A DNA stretch of 64,000 bases from Ruegeria sp. THAF33 (GTDB lineage Bacteria > Pseudomonadota > Alphaproteobacteria > Rhodobacterales > Rhodobacteraceae): positions 33,501 to 97,500 of the forward strand of contig NZ_CP045384.1 of the NCBI RefSeq assembly GCF_009363615.1. Reading direction: 5' to 3'. The notes under the pieces were generated by a model. That model worked only from the letters and a program-made list of their open reading frames with translations, was not told the origin of the DNA and made no database searches. Position numbers and translations under genes: made by a program. This document shows, piece by piece, positions 9,256 to 17,752 of this stretch; the stretch's first letter is position 1, and every line of letters begins with the position of its first letter.

Positions 9256-10496
9256 CCGAGATGTTTTCAGAACTTGATGAAGCGAAAGAGACGTTCGATT
9301 TCAAACCCACACGGACCAACGGTCTTATAAGGCTGAAGCAGTTCGCGGGACGCACCGGGCGCCATTACGCAAGTACGCGAAACTACGATATTGGGACTGA
9401 GCGTCGCAGCAATGTATCGGGTTTGTCACCTTGGCTGCGCCACCGTTTGATAACAGAGAAAGAAGTACTGGCAACGGTTTTAGCGTCGCATAATTTCAAC
9501 GCGGCGGAGAAATTCGTGCAAGAAGTTTTTTGGCGCACGTACTTCAAGGGTTGGCTGGAACAAAGGCCCAGCGTCTGGTCACTGTATCAGCGGGATTTGC
9601 TGAGCGCTTGTGAGCGATTAAGGGATGATGAGGGCCTTAAGGCCCGTTTCAATGATGCAGTGAACGGCAATACCGGCATCGACTGTTTCGACCATTGGGC
9701 GCGGGAACTGGTGGCGACAGGCTACCTTCATAACCATGCGCGCATGTGGTTTGCATCAATCTGGATTTTTTCACTTCGCTTACCCTGGCAGCTTGGCGCG
9801 GATTTCTTTTTGCGACATTTGCTGGATGGCGATCCCGCATCGAACACGCTGAGCTGGCGCTGGGTTGGCGGATTGCACACGAAAGGCAAAATTTACCTCG
9901 CGCGCCCTGACAATATTGCCAAATACACTGAAGGACGGTTTCAACCGAAAGGCCTGGCCAAATTTGCAGAACCGCTGACCGAGCCGGTAGAACACCCGCT
10001 CGTTCCCCTTTCAAGTCCGCAAATGCACTCAGACAGCCCTTATCTGTTGCTGTTGACAGAGGATGATCTGTCAGCTCATCAATTGATGCCAACATCGCCT
10101 GTTGCCAAGATCGGACTTTTGGCGACGCATGGTCGATCCCCAAACCCGTTGGGAGACGTTGTACAGGATTTTGCCAAGGGCGCGATGAGCAGCGTCTTGG
10201 AAGCCCACGGAAAACTCGGGCAATCGACCGAGGACTGGTGTGGTACGTTGATCGAGGCAGCACGGAATGCAGGTGTTACGACCATTGCAACAGCCTATGC
10301 GCCTGTCGGTCCCACTCGGTCACGGCTGGATCGTGCAGAACCTGTATTGAGAGACGCAGGCCTTTCCTTGAACAGGATAATGCGGCCGTACGACGCTTTA
10401 ACATGGCCTCATGCGAAGGCCGGGTTCTTCGGCCTTCGAAAGAAGATCCCTTCGCTTCTACGCCAACTGAACTTGGCCACCCAACAAAGACCATAG
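9252..10496 (+). CDS. Photolyase-like protein with N-terminal FAD domain
   Basis: The 414-residue protein begins almost at once with the photolyase FAD-binding fold: [53 protein letters not shown] and [15 protein letters not shown] are seen within about the first 225 residues. The usual N-terminal antenna domain is absent. Residues from about 255 to 410 instead have an alternating strand/helix character ([38 protein letters not shown]) that could be an antenna-like domain moved to the C terminus. It is coupled to DUF2256 upstream by a 4-base overlap and lies 3 bases before the next photolyase gene. Whether it repairs DNA, senses light or is an accessory is unknown. Confidence 0.75.
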   Translation: MTEMFSELDEAKETFDFKPTRTNGLIRLKQFAGRTGRHYASTRNYDIGTERRSNVSGLSPWLRHRLITEKEVLATVLASHNFNAAEKFVQEVFWRTYFKGWLEQRPSVWSLYQRDLLSACERLRDDEGLKARFNDAVNGNTGIDCFDHWARELVATGYLHNHARMWFASIWIFSLRLPWQLGADFFLRHLLDGDPASNTLSWRWVGGLHTKGKIYLARPDNIAKYTEGRFQPKGLAKFAEPLTEPVEHPLVPLSSPQMHSDSPYLLLLTEDDLSAHQLMPTSPVAKIGLLATHGRSPNPLGDVVQDFAKGAMSSVLEAHGKLGQSTEDWCGTLIEAARNAGVTTIATAYAPVGPTRSRLDRAEPVLRDAGLSLNRIMRPYDALTWPHAKAGFFGLRKKIPSLLRQLNLATQQRP

Positions 10497-10499
10497 CCC

Positions 10500-11993
10500 A
10501 TGTCCACTGCCGCCCTTTTACTTCCCAACCAATTGTTTGCCCAACACCCGGGCCTGGCCGCCCGGCCCGATACTGTTGTACTTTTCGAAGACCCGCTGTT
10601 CTTTGGCGACGCGTATTATCCCGCCACGATGCACAAGCAAAAGCTTTGGCTGCACCGCGCCTCAATGGCGCGCTATCGCGATGGCTTGGTCGCCAAGGGC
10701 TTTGATGCTGCGATCTGGCGCTTTGAGCGGCAGCCGGGTGCATGTCTGCGGCTTTTTCAGAACCTGCGTGATCGTGGTGTCAGCCGAGTGATCATGGCTG
10801 ATCCAGTAGACTTCATTGCAGAAAGACGTTTTCGGGCAGCGGCTGGCAATACCGACATCACGCTCGATATCCAGCCATCCCCCGGCTTTATGAATACGCG
10901 GGCCGACAATCTGGATTGGTCTGCCGGTCGAAAACGCTGGTTCATGGCGGAGTTCTACAAGGGCCAACGCCGCCGTTTGAACGTGTTGATGGACAGCGGC
11001 CAACCGGCCGGGGGACAATGGAGTTTTGACGAGGAAAACCGAAAAAAAGTGCCCAAGGCGCTGTTGGGCAGCCTGCCTTGGATCGACTGGCCTGCCCATG
11101 ACGCAGTTGATGAAGCTGCAAAAGCGAGCGTTATCGCTGAATTTCCAGATGCATTGGGTGGCCTGGATACGCTATTTTATCCGACGTCACACAAAGCTGC
11201 ATCCGACTGGCTGGCGCAGTTTCTGGAACGGCGGTTCGAACACTTTGGCGACTATGAAGATGCTATTGTCGAGGGGGAAAACTGGCTGTGGCATGCCGTT
11301 CTTACGCCTGCTTTGAACATTGGCTTGTTGACGCCGAAGCAAGTTTTGGACGCTGCCTTGGCGCATGCTGATCGCAAGGGAATTCCCCTGAACTCGGTAG
11401 AAGGATTCATCCGCCAGATCATTGGCTGGCGCGAGTTTATGCGTGCTACCTATGAGAACCTTGGTGTGCAGATGCGCACTACAAACCATTGGGGCCATCA
11501 TCGCCCTATGCATCGCTCTTTCTACAACGGAACCACTGGTATTGATCCGCTGGACGACACGATCAAAAGGGTGCTCGAAACCGGGTATTGCCACCACATT
11601 GAACGCCTTATGGTACTGGGAGGATTTATGTTTCTGTGTGAGATTGATCCAGACCATGTCTATCGCTGGTTCATGGAAATGTTCGTCGACAGCTATGATT
11701 GGGTGATGGTTCCCAATGCCTACGCGATGAGCCAGCATGCCGATGGCGGGTTGATCACCACCAAACCGTATTTTTCCGGCTCAAACTACATTCGAAAAAT
11801 GAGCCATTGGGGCAAAGGGCCCTGGGCAGATATCTGGGACGGGCTTTATTGGCGCTTTATCCTGAAACACACCGATAGACTTGCTGGCAATCCCCGTTGG
11901 GCGATGATGTGCCGTACGGCTGGGCGCATGTCGCCAGAGGTCAAAAACAAGCATGTCACGACGGCTGAAGCCTTTTTGCGACGTATGACGTGA
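10500..11993 (+). CDS. PhrB/CryB-type photolyase-related protein lacking the 4Fe-4S cysteines
   Basis: The 497-residue protein belongs to the deoxyribodipyrimidine photolyase-related group (Agrobacterium PhrB, Rhodobacter CryB), shown by ALLLPNQLFAQHP at the start, LNSVEGFIRQIIGWREFMR, HHIERLMVLG and SQHADGGLITTKPYFSG. Known members carry a 4Fe-4S cluster on four cysteines (350, 438, 441, 454 in PhrB). Here the matching places read TGIDPL (Pro350) and MSHWGKGP (Gly438, Pro441), and the loop to LYW is about ten residues shorter with Asp where the last cysteine should be. No cluster can form. It is last in the operon, 3 bases after the FAD-domain gene, and may repair (6-4) lesions or act as a light sensor. 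Confidence 0.85.
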   Translation: MSTAALLLPNQLFAQHPGLAARPDTVVLFEDPLFFGDAYYPATMHKQKLWLHRASMARYRDGLVAKGFDAAIWRFERQPGACLRLFQNLRDRGVSRVIMADPVDFIAERRFRAAAGNTDITLDIQPSPGFMNTRADNLDWSAGRKRWFMAEFYKGQRRRLNVLMDSGQPAGGQWSFDEENRKKVPKALLGSLPWIDWPAHDAVDEAAKASVIAEFPDALGGLDTLFYPTSHKAASDWLAQFLERRFEHFGDYEDAIVEGENWLWHAVLTPALNIGLLTPKQVLDAALAHADRKGIPLNSVEGFIRQIIGWREFMRATYENLGVQMRTTNHWGHHRPMHRSFYNGTTGIDPLDDTIKRVLETGYCHHIERLMVLGGFMFLCEIDPDHVYRWFMEMFVDSYDWVMVPNAYAMSQHADGGLITTKPYFSGSNYIRKMSHWGKGPWADIWDGLYWRFILKHTDRLAGNPRWAMMCRTAGRMSPEVKNKHVTTAEAFLRRMT

Positions 11994-12159
11994 ACATGAA
12001 ATTTACCCGCGCAATGTCCTACGCTGGATTAAGGTCGCCTAGTCCCAGCCACACTACAACGGAGGTTCTGATTGAGGCGGACCAAGGTAGATGCTTACAA
12101 AGCAAGCTGCAGCAACTTGCGGAAGCCATTATGGCGGTGTGAGCTTCGTTTTCTAGCTA

Positions 12160-13038
12160 TCAAAATTCGGGAATATCAAAAACATACAGTCGCGATTTCT
12201 CGGCATCATCTGTCAGGATGTAGAGAAGTCCATTGGGCTCATCCAGGGCGATCCCTTCTGGATGCTTTACAACCTTACGGTCGCCGTCTGTCATATAAGT
12301 TAGTTCTATTGTCTCTGCCGTTCTCGTCTCGGGATTGTACAAAAAGATCTGGCGCCCTTTGTCGCTCAGAATCCACAGTACACCTGAGGACGCAGACCAA
12401 GCCAATCCGCTTACATCCAGCTCATCGTCATTTACGCGATCGGACATAAAACCAGATTTGCGATCCAATGGGGTGATTTCCTCGATCTCCGTCAGCTCTG
12501 GGGACAATACCAGCAACAACCGCGGTTTCCCTTCGATGACCACGAATACTCGCCCAGTGTCCGGATCGACTGTGATGCCCTCAGGCCCTTTGTTCAATGG
12601 ATTACCGACGAGCATTTCAGCTGCATCCGAATAACCCTTGAGAGTAGCAAGTGGAACCGTTGTAAGTTGAATGGGGTCGGTTGGGTGAACGACTAGAATT
12701 GACCGGTCAGTTTCCTGAAGCACCAAAACAGATCCATCTTTTCGCCAAGCGACACCCTCGAGGTCTGATCCCTTCAGTGATGGCAACTTGAAAGAGTTTC
12801 CCAATGCCCCGTCGATTCCAAGGAGATGCAGTTTAGGTTCGGCATCGCTGACAGACCACAAGAAGCCTTCAGCGCTGGAAAGCGACAGACCTGAAGGCTC
12901 TGAAAACCCTTCTGATTTGTCTGCGACCTTGAACCTATCGACCAGAACCAGATCAGCACTTTCGGCGCATGCAGGATCAGCCCACAGCGGGAAGGCTGCC
13001 GCCACTAACCCGGGCGCAAAAGCGAGCCGTCTAAGCAT
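12160..13038 (-). CDS. SdiA-regulated-type secreted beta-propeller protein
   Basis: The 292-residue product starts with a Sec signal peptide (MLRRLAF then a hydrophobic stretch ending DPACA) and continues as repeated blades such as EPSGLSLSSAEGFLW, DLEGVAWRKDG, GPEGITVDPDTGRVF, DVSGLAWSASSGVLW and HPEGIALDEPNGLLY. This five-blade spacing resembles the SdiA-regulated (YjiK) family. I chose the ATG at 13038, which has GGAG 7 bases upstream and exposes the signal peptide; an upstream ATG at 13092 adds 18 residues. The family's function is unsettled (phytase-like or esterase-like activities are proposed). It stands apart, leftward, beside the exported-protein cluster. Confidence 0.75.
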   Translation of the reverse strand: MLRRLAFAPGLVAAAFPLWADPACAESADLVLVDRFKVADKSEGFSEPSGLSLSSAEGFLWSVSDAEPKLHLLGIDGALGNSFKLPSLKGSDLEGVAWRKDGSVLVLQETDRSILVVHPTDPIQLTTVPLATLKGYSDAAEMLVGNPLNKGPEGITVDPDTGRVFVVIEGKPRLLLVLSPELTEIEEITPLDRKSGFMSDRVNDDELDVSGLAWSASSGVLWILSDKGRQIFLYNPETRTAETIELTYMTDGDRKVVKHPEGIALDEPNGLLYILTDDAEKSRLYVFDIPEF

Positions 13039-13273
13039 AAAGAAGCTCCGTGAAATTTCAGGTTTTGACGGAAACACTTTGTTTTCTGCCATTCAGTTTT
13101 CTCGCCCGTGGATCACATCCCTTTATCGCGTTCTTATCACAACTCAGATGCGATGTCGGAAGAATGCTCATTGAACTCTTTACCTGATCCCGATTGTTGC
13201 GATTGAATTGAATGGGGCATGATGTGCCTGTGGTGAAGCCTAAGCCCTTGGCCTGAGCAGGAAGGAAGAAAAG

Positions 13274-14032
13274 CTGAATACGACATTCCCGTTTAAAACC
13301 GCGTTGTTGATGCTGCTGTTGCCAGGCGCTGCGGTGTCGCAAATCGATCCTGCAACGATGCTGGCCGGAGCTTCGGAATCAGAAATTCTGATCGAACGCC
13401 AATGGACTCAGTTTCGCGGCAAACAGGAACTGTATTTCTTTACTCTCGATGTGGTGGTCACGATCATTCTGGCTGGCTTGATCGTCTATCATCCGGTGAG
13501 ACGCAAAGCCCGTAGAAGCATCGGCGACTTGGTCATGCCGAGGCTTTTCTTCCTTTATGCGCTTATCGGCATGGCTGTTGGATTCCTGGTTGTTCAACAT
13601 GGGTCAATGATCGGATTCGTTATCTTTGGCATCGGCGCGTTGCTCAGGTTCCGATCCAATCTTGATGATCCGGTAGACACCGTTGAAATGATAGTCGTAA
13701 CTGTTCTTGGTCTTGCGGTCGGTTTGGGCTTGCCACTGATGGCCACACTGGTAGCGATTGTGTGTTGGTGCTTCATTTGGCTCGGAGGGCGAAACAAGGG
13801 CGTGGAAGTTTCGCTCAAGGCTTCAGATGAAGAACACTCATTGAACGTCAGCGGAGACATTGAAGCCATGGCCGCAGACGCTGGCTGGAAGCTTGTCAGA
13901 AAACACCACGTCCCCGGCAAGTCTCGCGTTTCATTGCTTTTCATTACTTCGGGTGGACTTTCAGAAGCCCGGATCGAAGAGATGATAAACGATCTGGTCC
14001 CCGAAAAAGTCGAGTTGAAACTCAACCTCTAG
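13274..14032 (+). CDS. DUF4956-like multi-pass membrane protein
   Basis: The protein has an exported N terminus and about four or five membrane helices, then a soluble C-terminal domain of roughly 80 residues (EHSLNVSGDIEAMAADAGW ... EARIEEMINDLV). GALLRFRSNLDDPVDTVEM in the middle matches DUF4956-type membrane proteins, which elsewhere accompany CotH-like kinases and polyphosphate polymerases. There is no ATG before residue 13 of the frame: a CTG at 13274 follows GGAAGGAAG and gives a sound signal peptide, while TTG at 13304 or 13307 would leave it uncharged. I therefore prefer CTG, with moderate certainty. The stop abuts the convergent phosphoesterase stop with no gap. Confidence 0.65.
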   Translation: MNTTFPFKTALLMLLLPGAAVSQIDPATMLAGASESEILIERQWTQFRGKQELYFFTLDVVVTIILAGLIVYHPVRRKARRSIGDLVMPRLFFLYALIGMAVGFLVVQHGSMIGFVIFGIGALLRFRSNLDDPVDTVEMIVVTVLGLAVGLGLPLMATLVAIVCWCFIWLGGRNKGVEVSLKASDEEHSLNVSGDIEAMAADAGWKLVRKHHVPGKSRVSLLFITSGGLSEARIEEMINDLVPEKVELKLNL

Positions 14033-14974
14033 TTATTTCACAAGGTCCAATCGTTTCAACACCGCATTCGGGGATCTGATCTCTTTCGGTAGTGACTTGA
14101 AGTTTACAGACCTTTCGAAATTGGGCCCTCGATATACTGCTATCCCAAACTCTCCGTTCGGCTGGAACGTAACATGAGTGAAGCTGTGTGGTGATCTGGC
14201 TTTTGAGCCGATAAGCCGTCGTGGACCACCGCCCAAACAAGCTTGGGAAACATAGGCCACACCGTCTTTCCAGCCTGGGTAGAAGGCATGATGGTGGCCG
14301 GACAGATGCAGAACGACCCCGCTTTGCAGGTAGATTTTCTCAAGTGTCGGGTCACCGATGATTTCGCGTTCGCGCTGGATCGCGAAGGGCCAAAGCGGCA
14401 GGTGACTGAAAGTGACAATCGGGTTTCCATTCGCCCCCAGCTCCTCAAGTTGGTCCTTCTGATCGCCGGATAGCGGCCCAAGGGTCGTGGCATCCAAAGA
14501 CGCAAACGTGACGCCTTGCATCTCAAACGCGTAGAAGAACGGATAGTCATCCGAAACCAGGAAATCGACGTCTGGTTTTCTCGGCGCCCATTCCTCGGCG
14601 TAGATTTTTCTTTCACGTTCGAAACCACGGTAGGCAGAGGCATCATGGTTTCCCGGCGTGACCGCAAATGGAATTCCGGCAGCCTCCAGCGGGTCTGACA
14701 CCGCCTTGTGAAACGCCTTCCACATCTCTCTGACCTGTTTGTCTGACAAGTTGGGAATGCGCTGACCCGCAACCATATCTCCGGTCGAAACCACCAGATC
14801 GGGATCAATCTCGATTATCCGTTCAATTGCCTTGTCGACACGGGCATCGTATTTTATCGAGCCGTAGCTTCCGTTCAGATCCGATATGACGATTACATCC
14901 AAAGCCGCCGCTTTGCAGGCAAGCAGAGCGGACCAAATCAACACCGCCGCGGTGACGGAGCGCTTACGGGTCAT
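14033..14974 (-). CDS. Exported calcineurin-like metallophosphoesterase
   Basis: The 313-residue protein has a signal peptide (first 24 residues) and the metallophosphoesterase motifs in order: DLNGSYG at 32-38, GDMV at 65-68, GNHD at 108-111, FSHLPLW near 200 and GHHHAF near 237. The first motif normally reads DxH; here the histidine is asparagine (N34), which may alter the metal site. It should hydrolyse phosphate esters in the periplasm or outside. Its start overlaps the end of the kinase-like gene by 11 bases, so it is translationally coupled to it and is last in the leftward run. Its stop meets the DUF4956-like gene end to end. Confidence 0.8.
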   Translation of the reverse strand: MTRKRSVTAAVLIWSALLACKAAALDVIVISDLNGSYGSIKYDARVDKAIERIIEIDPDLVVSTGDMVAGQRIPNLSDKQVREMWKAFHKAVSDPLEAAGIPFAVTPGNHDASAYRGFERERKIYAEEWAPRKPDVDFLVSDDYPFFYAFEMQGVTFASLDATTLGPLSGDQKDQLEELGANGNPIVTFSHLPLWPFAIQREREIIGDPTLEKIYLQSGVVLHLSGHHHAFYPGWKDGVAYVSQACLGGGPRRLIGSKARSPHSFTHVTFQPNGEFGIAVYRGPNFERSVNFKSLPKEIRSPNAVLKRLDLVK

Positions 14975-16397
14975 TACAGTCCACAGCCTTTACCTCGGTG
15001 TCGTTTTTCAAAAAGAATGCGACGGGGTCCAAGTCGAACATCAAAACACCTTTTGAACAATTGCTCTGGAGAATGGACGTTGCCAGCGCTGTATTTTTAA
15101 CGGCTTGCGCAATCTGCCTATCTGACAGGCCAAAGCTTTGCGACAACCAGTCATAAATCGGGCCTTGCGTTTGAAGGTCATTATTCAAAGCAAACAAGCG
15201 CTGGTAAGTGCTTGGAGAAAAGTGTCGCATTTTCTCCAACATCTGAGTGGATTTCGCGAAGTTGGCATATTCGACACGCCCACCAGCATCGTTGTCGTTT
15301 AGATTGCTGCGACGGATCAATAATGCGTCGGCTGGAACATCTCCATCGTTTGGCTTATGGTGCTTGGCCTTCTTGTGCTTCAGGTCTCCGTCTTCGACCC
15401 AATACCAATAGGGTGTGAAGTCTATGTTTCCTACGCGGTCCTGCTGGCTAAAGATGAAGTCGAGCAGAACAATCTCGGTAAGTTCTTGCATCCAAAATGC
15501 CATCTGTTGGTCGCTGACATCGGGGCCGAGATCCTTGTTGATCTGCCGATCCTTTCGACCTTCCCTGACACCCTCTACAATGGCCTCGGGCAAGGGTTTT
15601 GAAGACCGCAAGGCCAAGAAGGCGGGTGTTTCCTGAAAATCGCGGTTTTGGCCTTTGCCCCAACCGGATTTACGGGTGCCGTTGATTTCCGAGCCGTAGC
15701 GATGACCGGGGCTGTCAAGCAGGACACCGTATATCTGCGTTCGATCCGCGGTGAACAGATCATCGGTTGGCTGGTACGAGTTCGGACCGGCATCCGCAGC
15801 CACGAATACCCGCCAGCCTTCATGGTTCATGCGCCCGCCATGAGAGCCACCAGAAATCGCAAGGCCGGGCTCTGCGACCTCGGTGAGATGCGCCTGAGCG
15901 TCCATGCTACGCCAGACCGCCACCGGAACGTTCACCGTCGCGTCGAAATACCTGGAGAAATGGTAGTAGAGCAGCGAAGAGGTTGAAAACGTTCCGCTTG
16001 TACCCTTCTGGTTCATGGTGGATTTGAATTTAGCCACCCTGTCCTTTGCCAGATCTTTTGCCGCCTTCCCCTCTTTGCAAGCGTTTCTCTCGAATTCGGA
16101 ACGGTTCCCGGCGTAGGGTCCTTCCGAAATATCGTAGACGGCCATTCCTGGGCTGGTGCTCCAGGTTTTTGGGCAAACAGCAATTTCGGAGGCATAGAAA
16201 TCAATCTCGCAATAGGTTGTTTCTTCCTCAAGATCGCTTTTCTTATACTCGCCCGTTGGAACTTTTTCGATCCGAATACAGCGTTCAGTAACGCCGTTGG
16301 GACTATCAAATGTCGTGGCTTCACCGAGAACATCGTCGTTCGCACACAAGATGGTGGGTGCAATGAAAGCAAGAGACCCCAGAAGATGGAACTTCAT
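14964..16397 (-). CDS. Secreted protein with HipA/Fam20-like kinase motifs
   Basis: The 477-residue product has a signal peptide (to about residue 19) and several cysteines (40, 63, 75, 107), as in an exported protein. I do not recognise a named family, but LLYYHFSRYFDATVNVPVAV (residues 142-160) resembles the lobe-linking region of Fam20/HipA-fold kinases, FIFSQQDRVGN at 314-324 resembles their catalytic loop (DRHxxN-like), and LNDNDAGG at 366-373 stands where the metal-binding aspartate is expected. The inferred role is a periplasmic or extracellular kinase, unproven. It lies 19 bases after the PTP-like gene and overlaps the phosphoesterase gene, so kinase and phosphatase functions are genetically coupled. 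Confidence 0.6.
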   Translation of the reverse strand: MKFHLLGSLAFIAPTILCANDDVLGEATTFDSPNGVTERCIRIEKVPTGEYKKSDLEEETTYCEIDFYASEIAVCPKTWSTSPGMAVYDISEGPYAGNRSEFERNACKEGKAAKDLAKDRVAKFKSTMNQKGTSGTFSTSSLLYYHFSRYFDATVNVPVAVWRSMDAQAHLTEVAEPGLAISGGSHGGRMNHEGWRVFVAADAGPNSYQPTDDLFTADRTQIYGVLLDSPGHRYGSEINGTRKSGWGKGQNRDFQETPAFLALRSSKPLPEAIVEGVREGRKDRQINKDLGPDVSDQQMAFWMQELTEIVLLDFIFSQQDRVGNIDFTPYWYWVEDGDLKHKKAKHHKPNDGDVPADALLIRRSNLNDNDAGGRVEYANFAKSTQMLEKMRHFSPSTYQRLFALNNDLQTQGPIYDWLSQSFGLSDRQIAQAVKNTALATSILQSNCSKGVLMFDLDPVAFFLKNDTEVKAVDCNDP

Positions 16398-16416
16398 TTG
16401 AATAGTCCTCCGGATA

Positions 16417-17061
16417 TCATCTAGGGCAAATCGCAGCCCGTTGTTCGGCGGAAATCTTCAGGTTGGGGTCGACACTGAAGTTGGAGAATTTTGCGTCAAT
16501 CCACTTGTCGCATCCGCCTGAACATGGGGCACCGTTTCGGGCATCATTCCAATATTCCTTGGCCCTTTCTTCCGTCCAACCGCAAAACTGAACAAGCGCC
16601 ATTGCCGACAGTGCGCCAGAGGAATGAACGCCCCACATGCAGTGTACCAGGACAGGGCCCTTTCCAGGGTTTTCAATTACTTCGTGTATGGATGCCATGA
16701 CGGCACCGGGACGGGAGGATCTGGCGCTCTGATAGTCAAAGGATCCGTTCCCACAACTGGTGCGGCCGTACTGAGTGTTTTTGCCGAAGTCGGCATAAAA
16801 CCCGGTTGAAAACCCTTTTTCGCACAAGGTTTCGCGTTGAACGTCACTCAGACCCGTTCGATCCTTGTCGCCGCCCTTGAAACCGGATCGATACAACACA
16901 CCGCTTAAGACTGGGCGGAAGAAAGCGACGCCATCGACCCCTCCGTCGCCACTTTTTGAAAGCATTTGGCTGTTGCTAGGGCCACCGTTTCGGCTGGTGA
17001 CGCCAGAAGTCGCAGCGGTTGCCAGAACACCAATGAATATGAGTGACGTCAAAAACCGCAT
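16417..17061 (-). CDS. Exported PTP/dual-specificity phosphatase-like protein with altered P-loop
   Basis: The 214-residue protein has a signal peptide (about 19 residues). LYRSGFKGGD (57-66) and the following LSDVQRETLCEKG resemble the start of PTP-fold proteins, and VLVHCMWGVHSSGALSAM (137-154) is the P-loop helix. The catalytic cysteine is C141, but the CX5R arginine is replaced by serine (S147), so it may be a pseudophosphatase or use a different anion-binding residue. Four further cysteines near the C terminus (PCSGGC and around) could form disulfides. It is directly followed by the kinase-like gene, 19 bases away. Confidence 0.7.
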   Translation of the reverse strand: MRFLTSLIFIGVLATAATSGVTSRNGGPSNSQMLSKSGDGGVDGVAFFRPVLSGVLYRSGFKGGDKDRTGLSDVQRETLCEKGFSTGFYADFGKNTQYGRTSCGNGSFDYQSARSSRPGAVMASIHEVIENPGKGPVLVHCMWGVHSSGALSAMALVQFCGWTEERAKEYWNDARNGAPCSGGCDKWIDAKFSNFSVDPNLKISAEQRAAICPR

Positions 17062-17178
17062 GCGTGTTCCTTTCTGTGTTCAGCCCGTGATGCTCACACT
17101 TTTCCAGCCGGCAATCTCTCGGAGAGACACATTCACCGTAAACATCTTTGGTGGCGGTTAGCGTCCCGCCGCGAAGCT

Positions 17179-17352
17179 TCAAATTGGCCACACCAGATTG
17201 ATGATAACGACGACCACGAAGTAGGCCAGAACAACTTTCCAATTCCACTGGTGTTTGTTTTCTTCGTTGATCACGCCGGCCGATTTCAATGCCAGGTTTG
17301 TGATAATCAAAGCGACAACGATGACCGCCGCATGTGCCAGATCGAAATGCAA
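17179..17352 (-). CDS. Small two-helix membrane peptide
   Basis: A 57-residue ORF starts at a TTG preceded 7 bases upstream by AAGGAGC. It reads MHFDLAHAAVIVVALI... with a first helix at about residues 7-23, a hydrophilic EENKHQWNWK linker and a second helix at about 39-54 ending LVWPI. Nothing is recognised by family. Size, ribosome binding site and topology make it a believable small membrane protein; it lies between the lipoprotein gene and the PTP-like gene, in the same direction. Confidence 0.6.
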   Translation of the reverse strand: MHFDLAHAAVIVVALIITNLALKSAGVINEENKHQWNWKVVLAYFVVVVIINLVWPI

Positions 17353-17393
17353 ACTAGAGCTCCTTTTTTCTGATTTGGGATTGTTGAAAATTG

Positions 17394-17699
17394 TCAGCAG
17401 TCGCCTGATGGCAGCATAGTTACATCTGAATACCTTCCTTCAGATGTCGTGATCCGCGCACATGCGCCGGTATCTTTGTTAAACCAGTAAGAGGTCAGCC
17501 CTTCGCTTCGGATAAGTTCAAACCCGAGACTTTGAATGCCCATTTCAGCCTGACCCGCTCTGGCCCCTTCAAATGACGAAAGATCGCTAGAGCTGCCCAC
17601 AGTTGGTGCACTCGCATCCACTGACCCGCCACTCTCGTCGCATGCTGAGAGTACAGAAATACACACTGTACCGATCACCAAAAAGACTTTGGATTTCAT
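17394..17699 (-). CDS. Small lipoprotein
   Basis: The 101-residue protein has a clear lipobox, LSAC, with the acylated cysteine at residue 20, so it should be anchored to a membrane on the periplasmic side. After a Ser-rich linker comes a compact domain (GFELIRSEGLTSYWFNKDTG ... RYSDVTMLPSGDC) with two cysteines that could pair. The domain style (Y-W-x-N ... T-G-x-C) is familiar from many small exported alphaproteobacterial proteins, but I cannot name a function. It is part of the leftward run of exported proteins and is 41 bases upstream of the two-helix peptide. Confidence 0.8.
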   Translation of the reverse strand: MKSKVFLVIGTVCISVLSACDESGGSVDASAPTVGSSSDLSSFEGARAGQAEMGIQSLGFELIRSEGLTSYWFNKDTGACARITTSEGRYSDVTMLPSGDC

Positions 17700-17752
17700 C
17701 TGTTTTTTCCTAGCTGATTTGAGTTGCCGTTCCAGGGTTTTCCGTCGATCAC

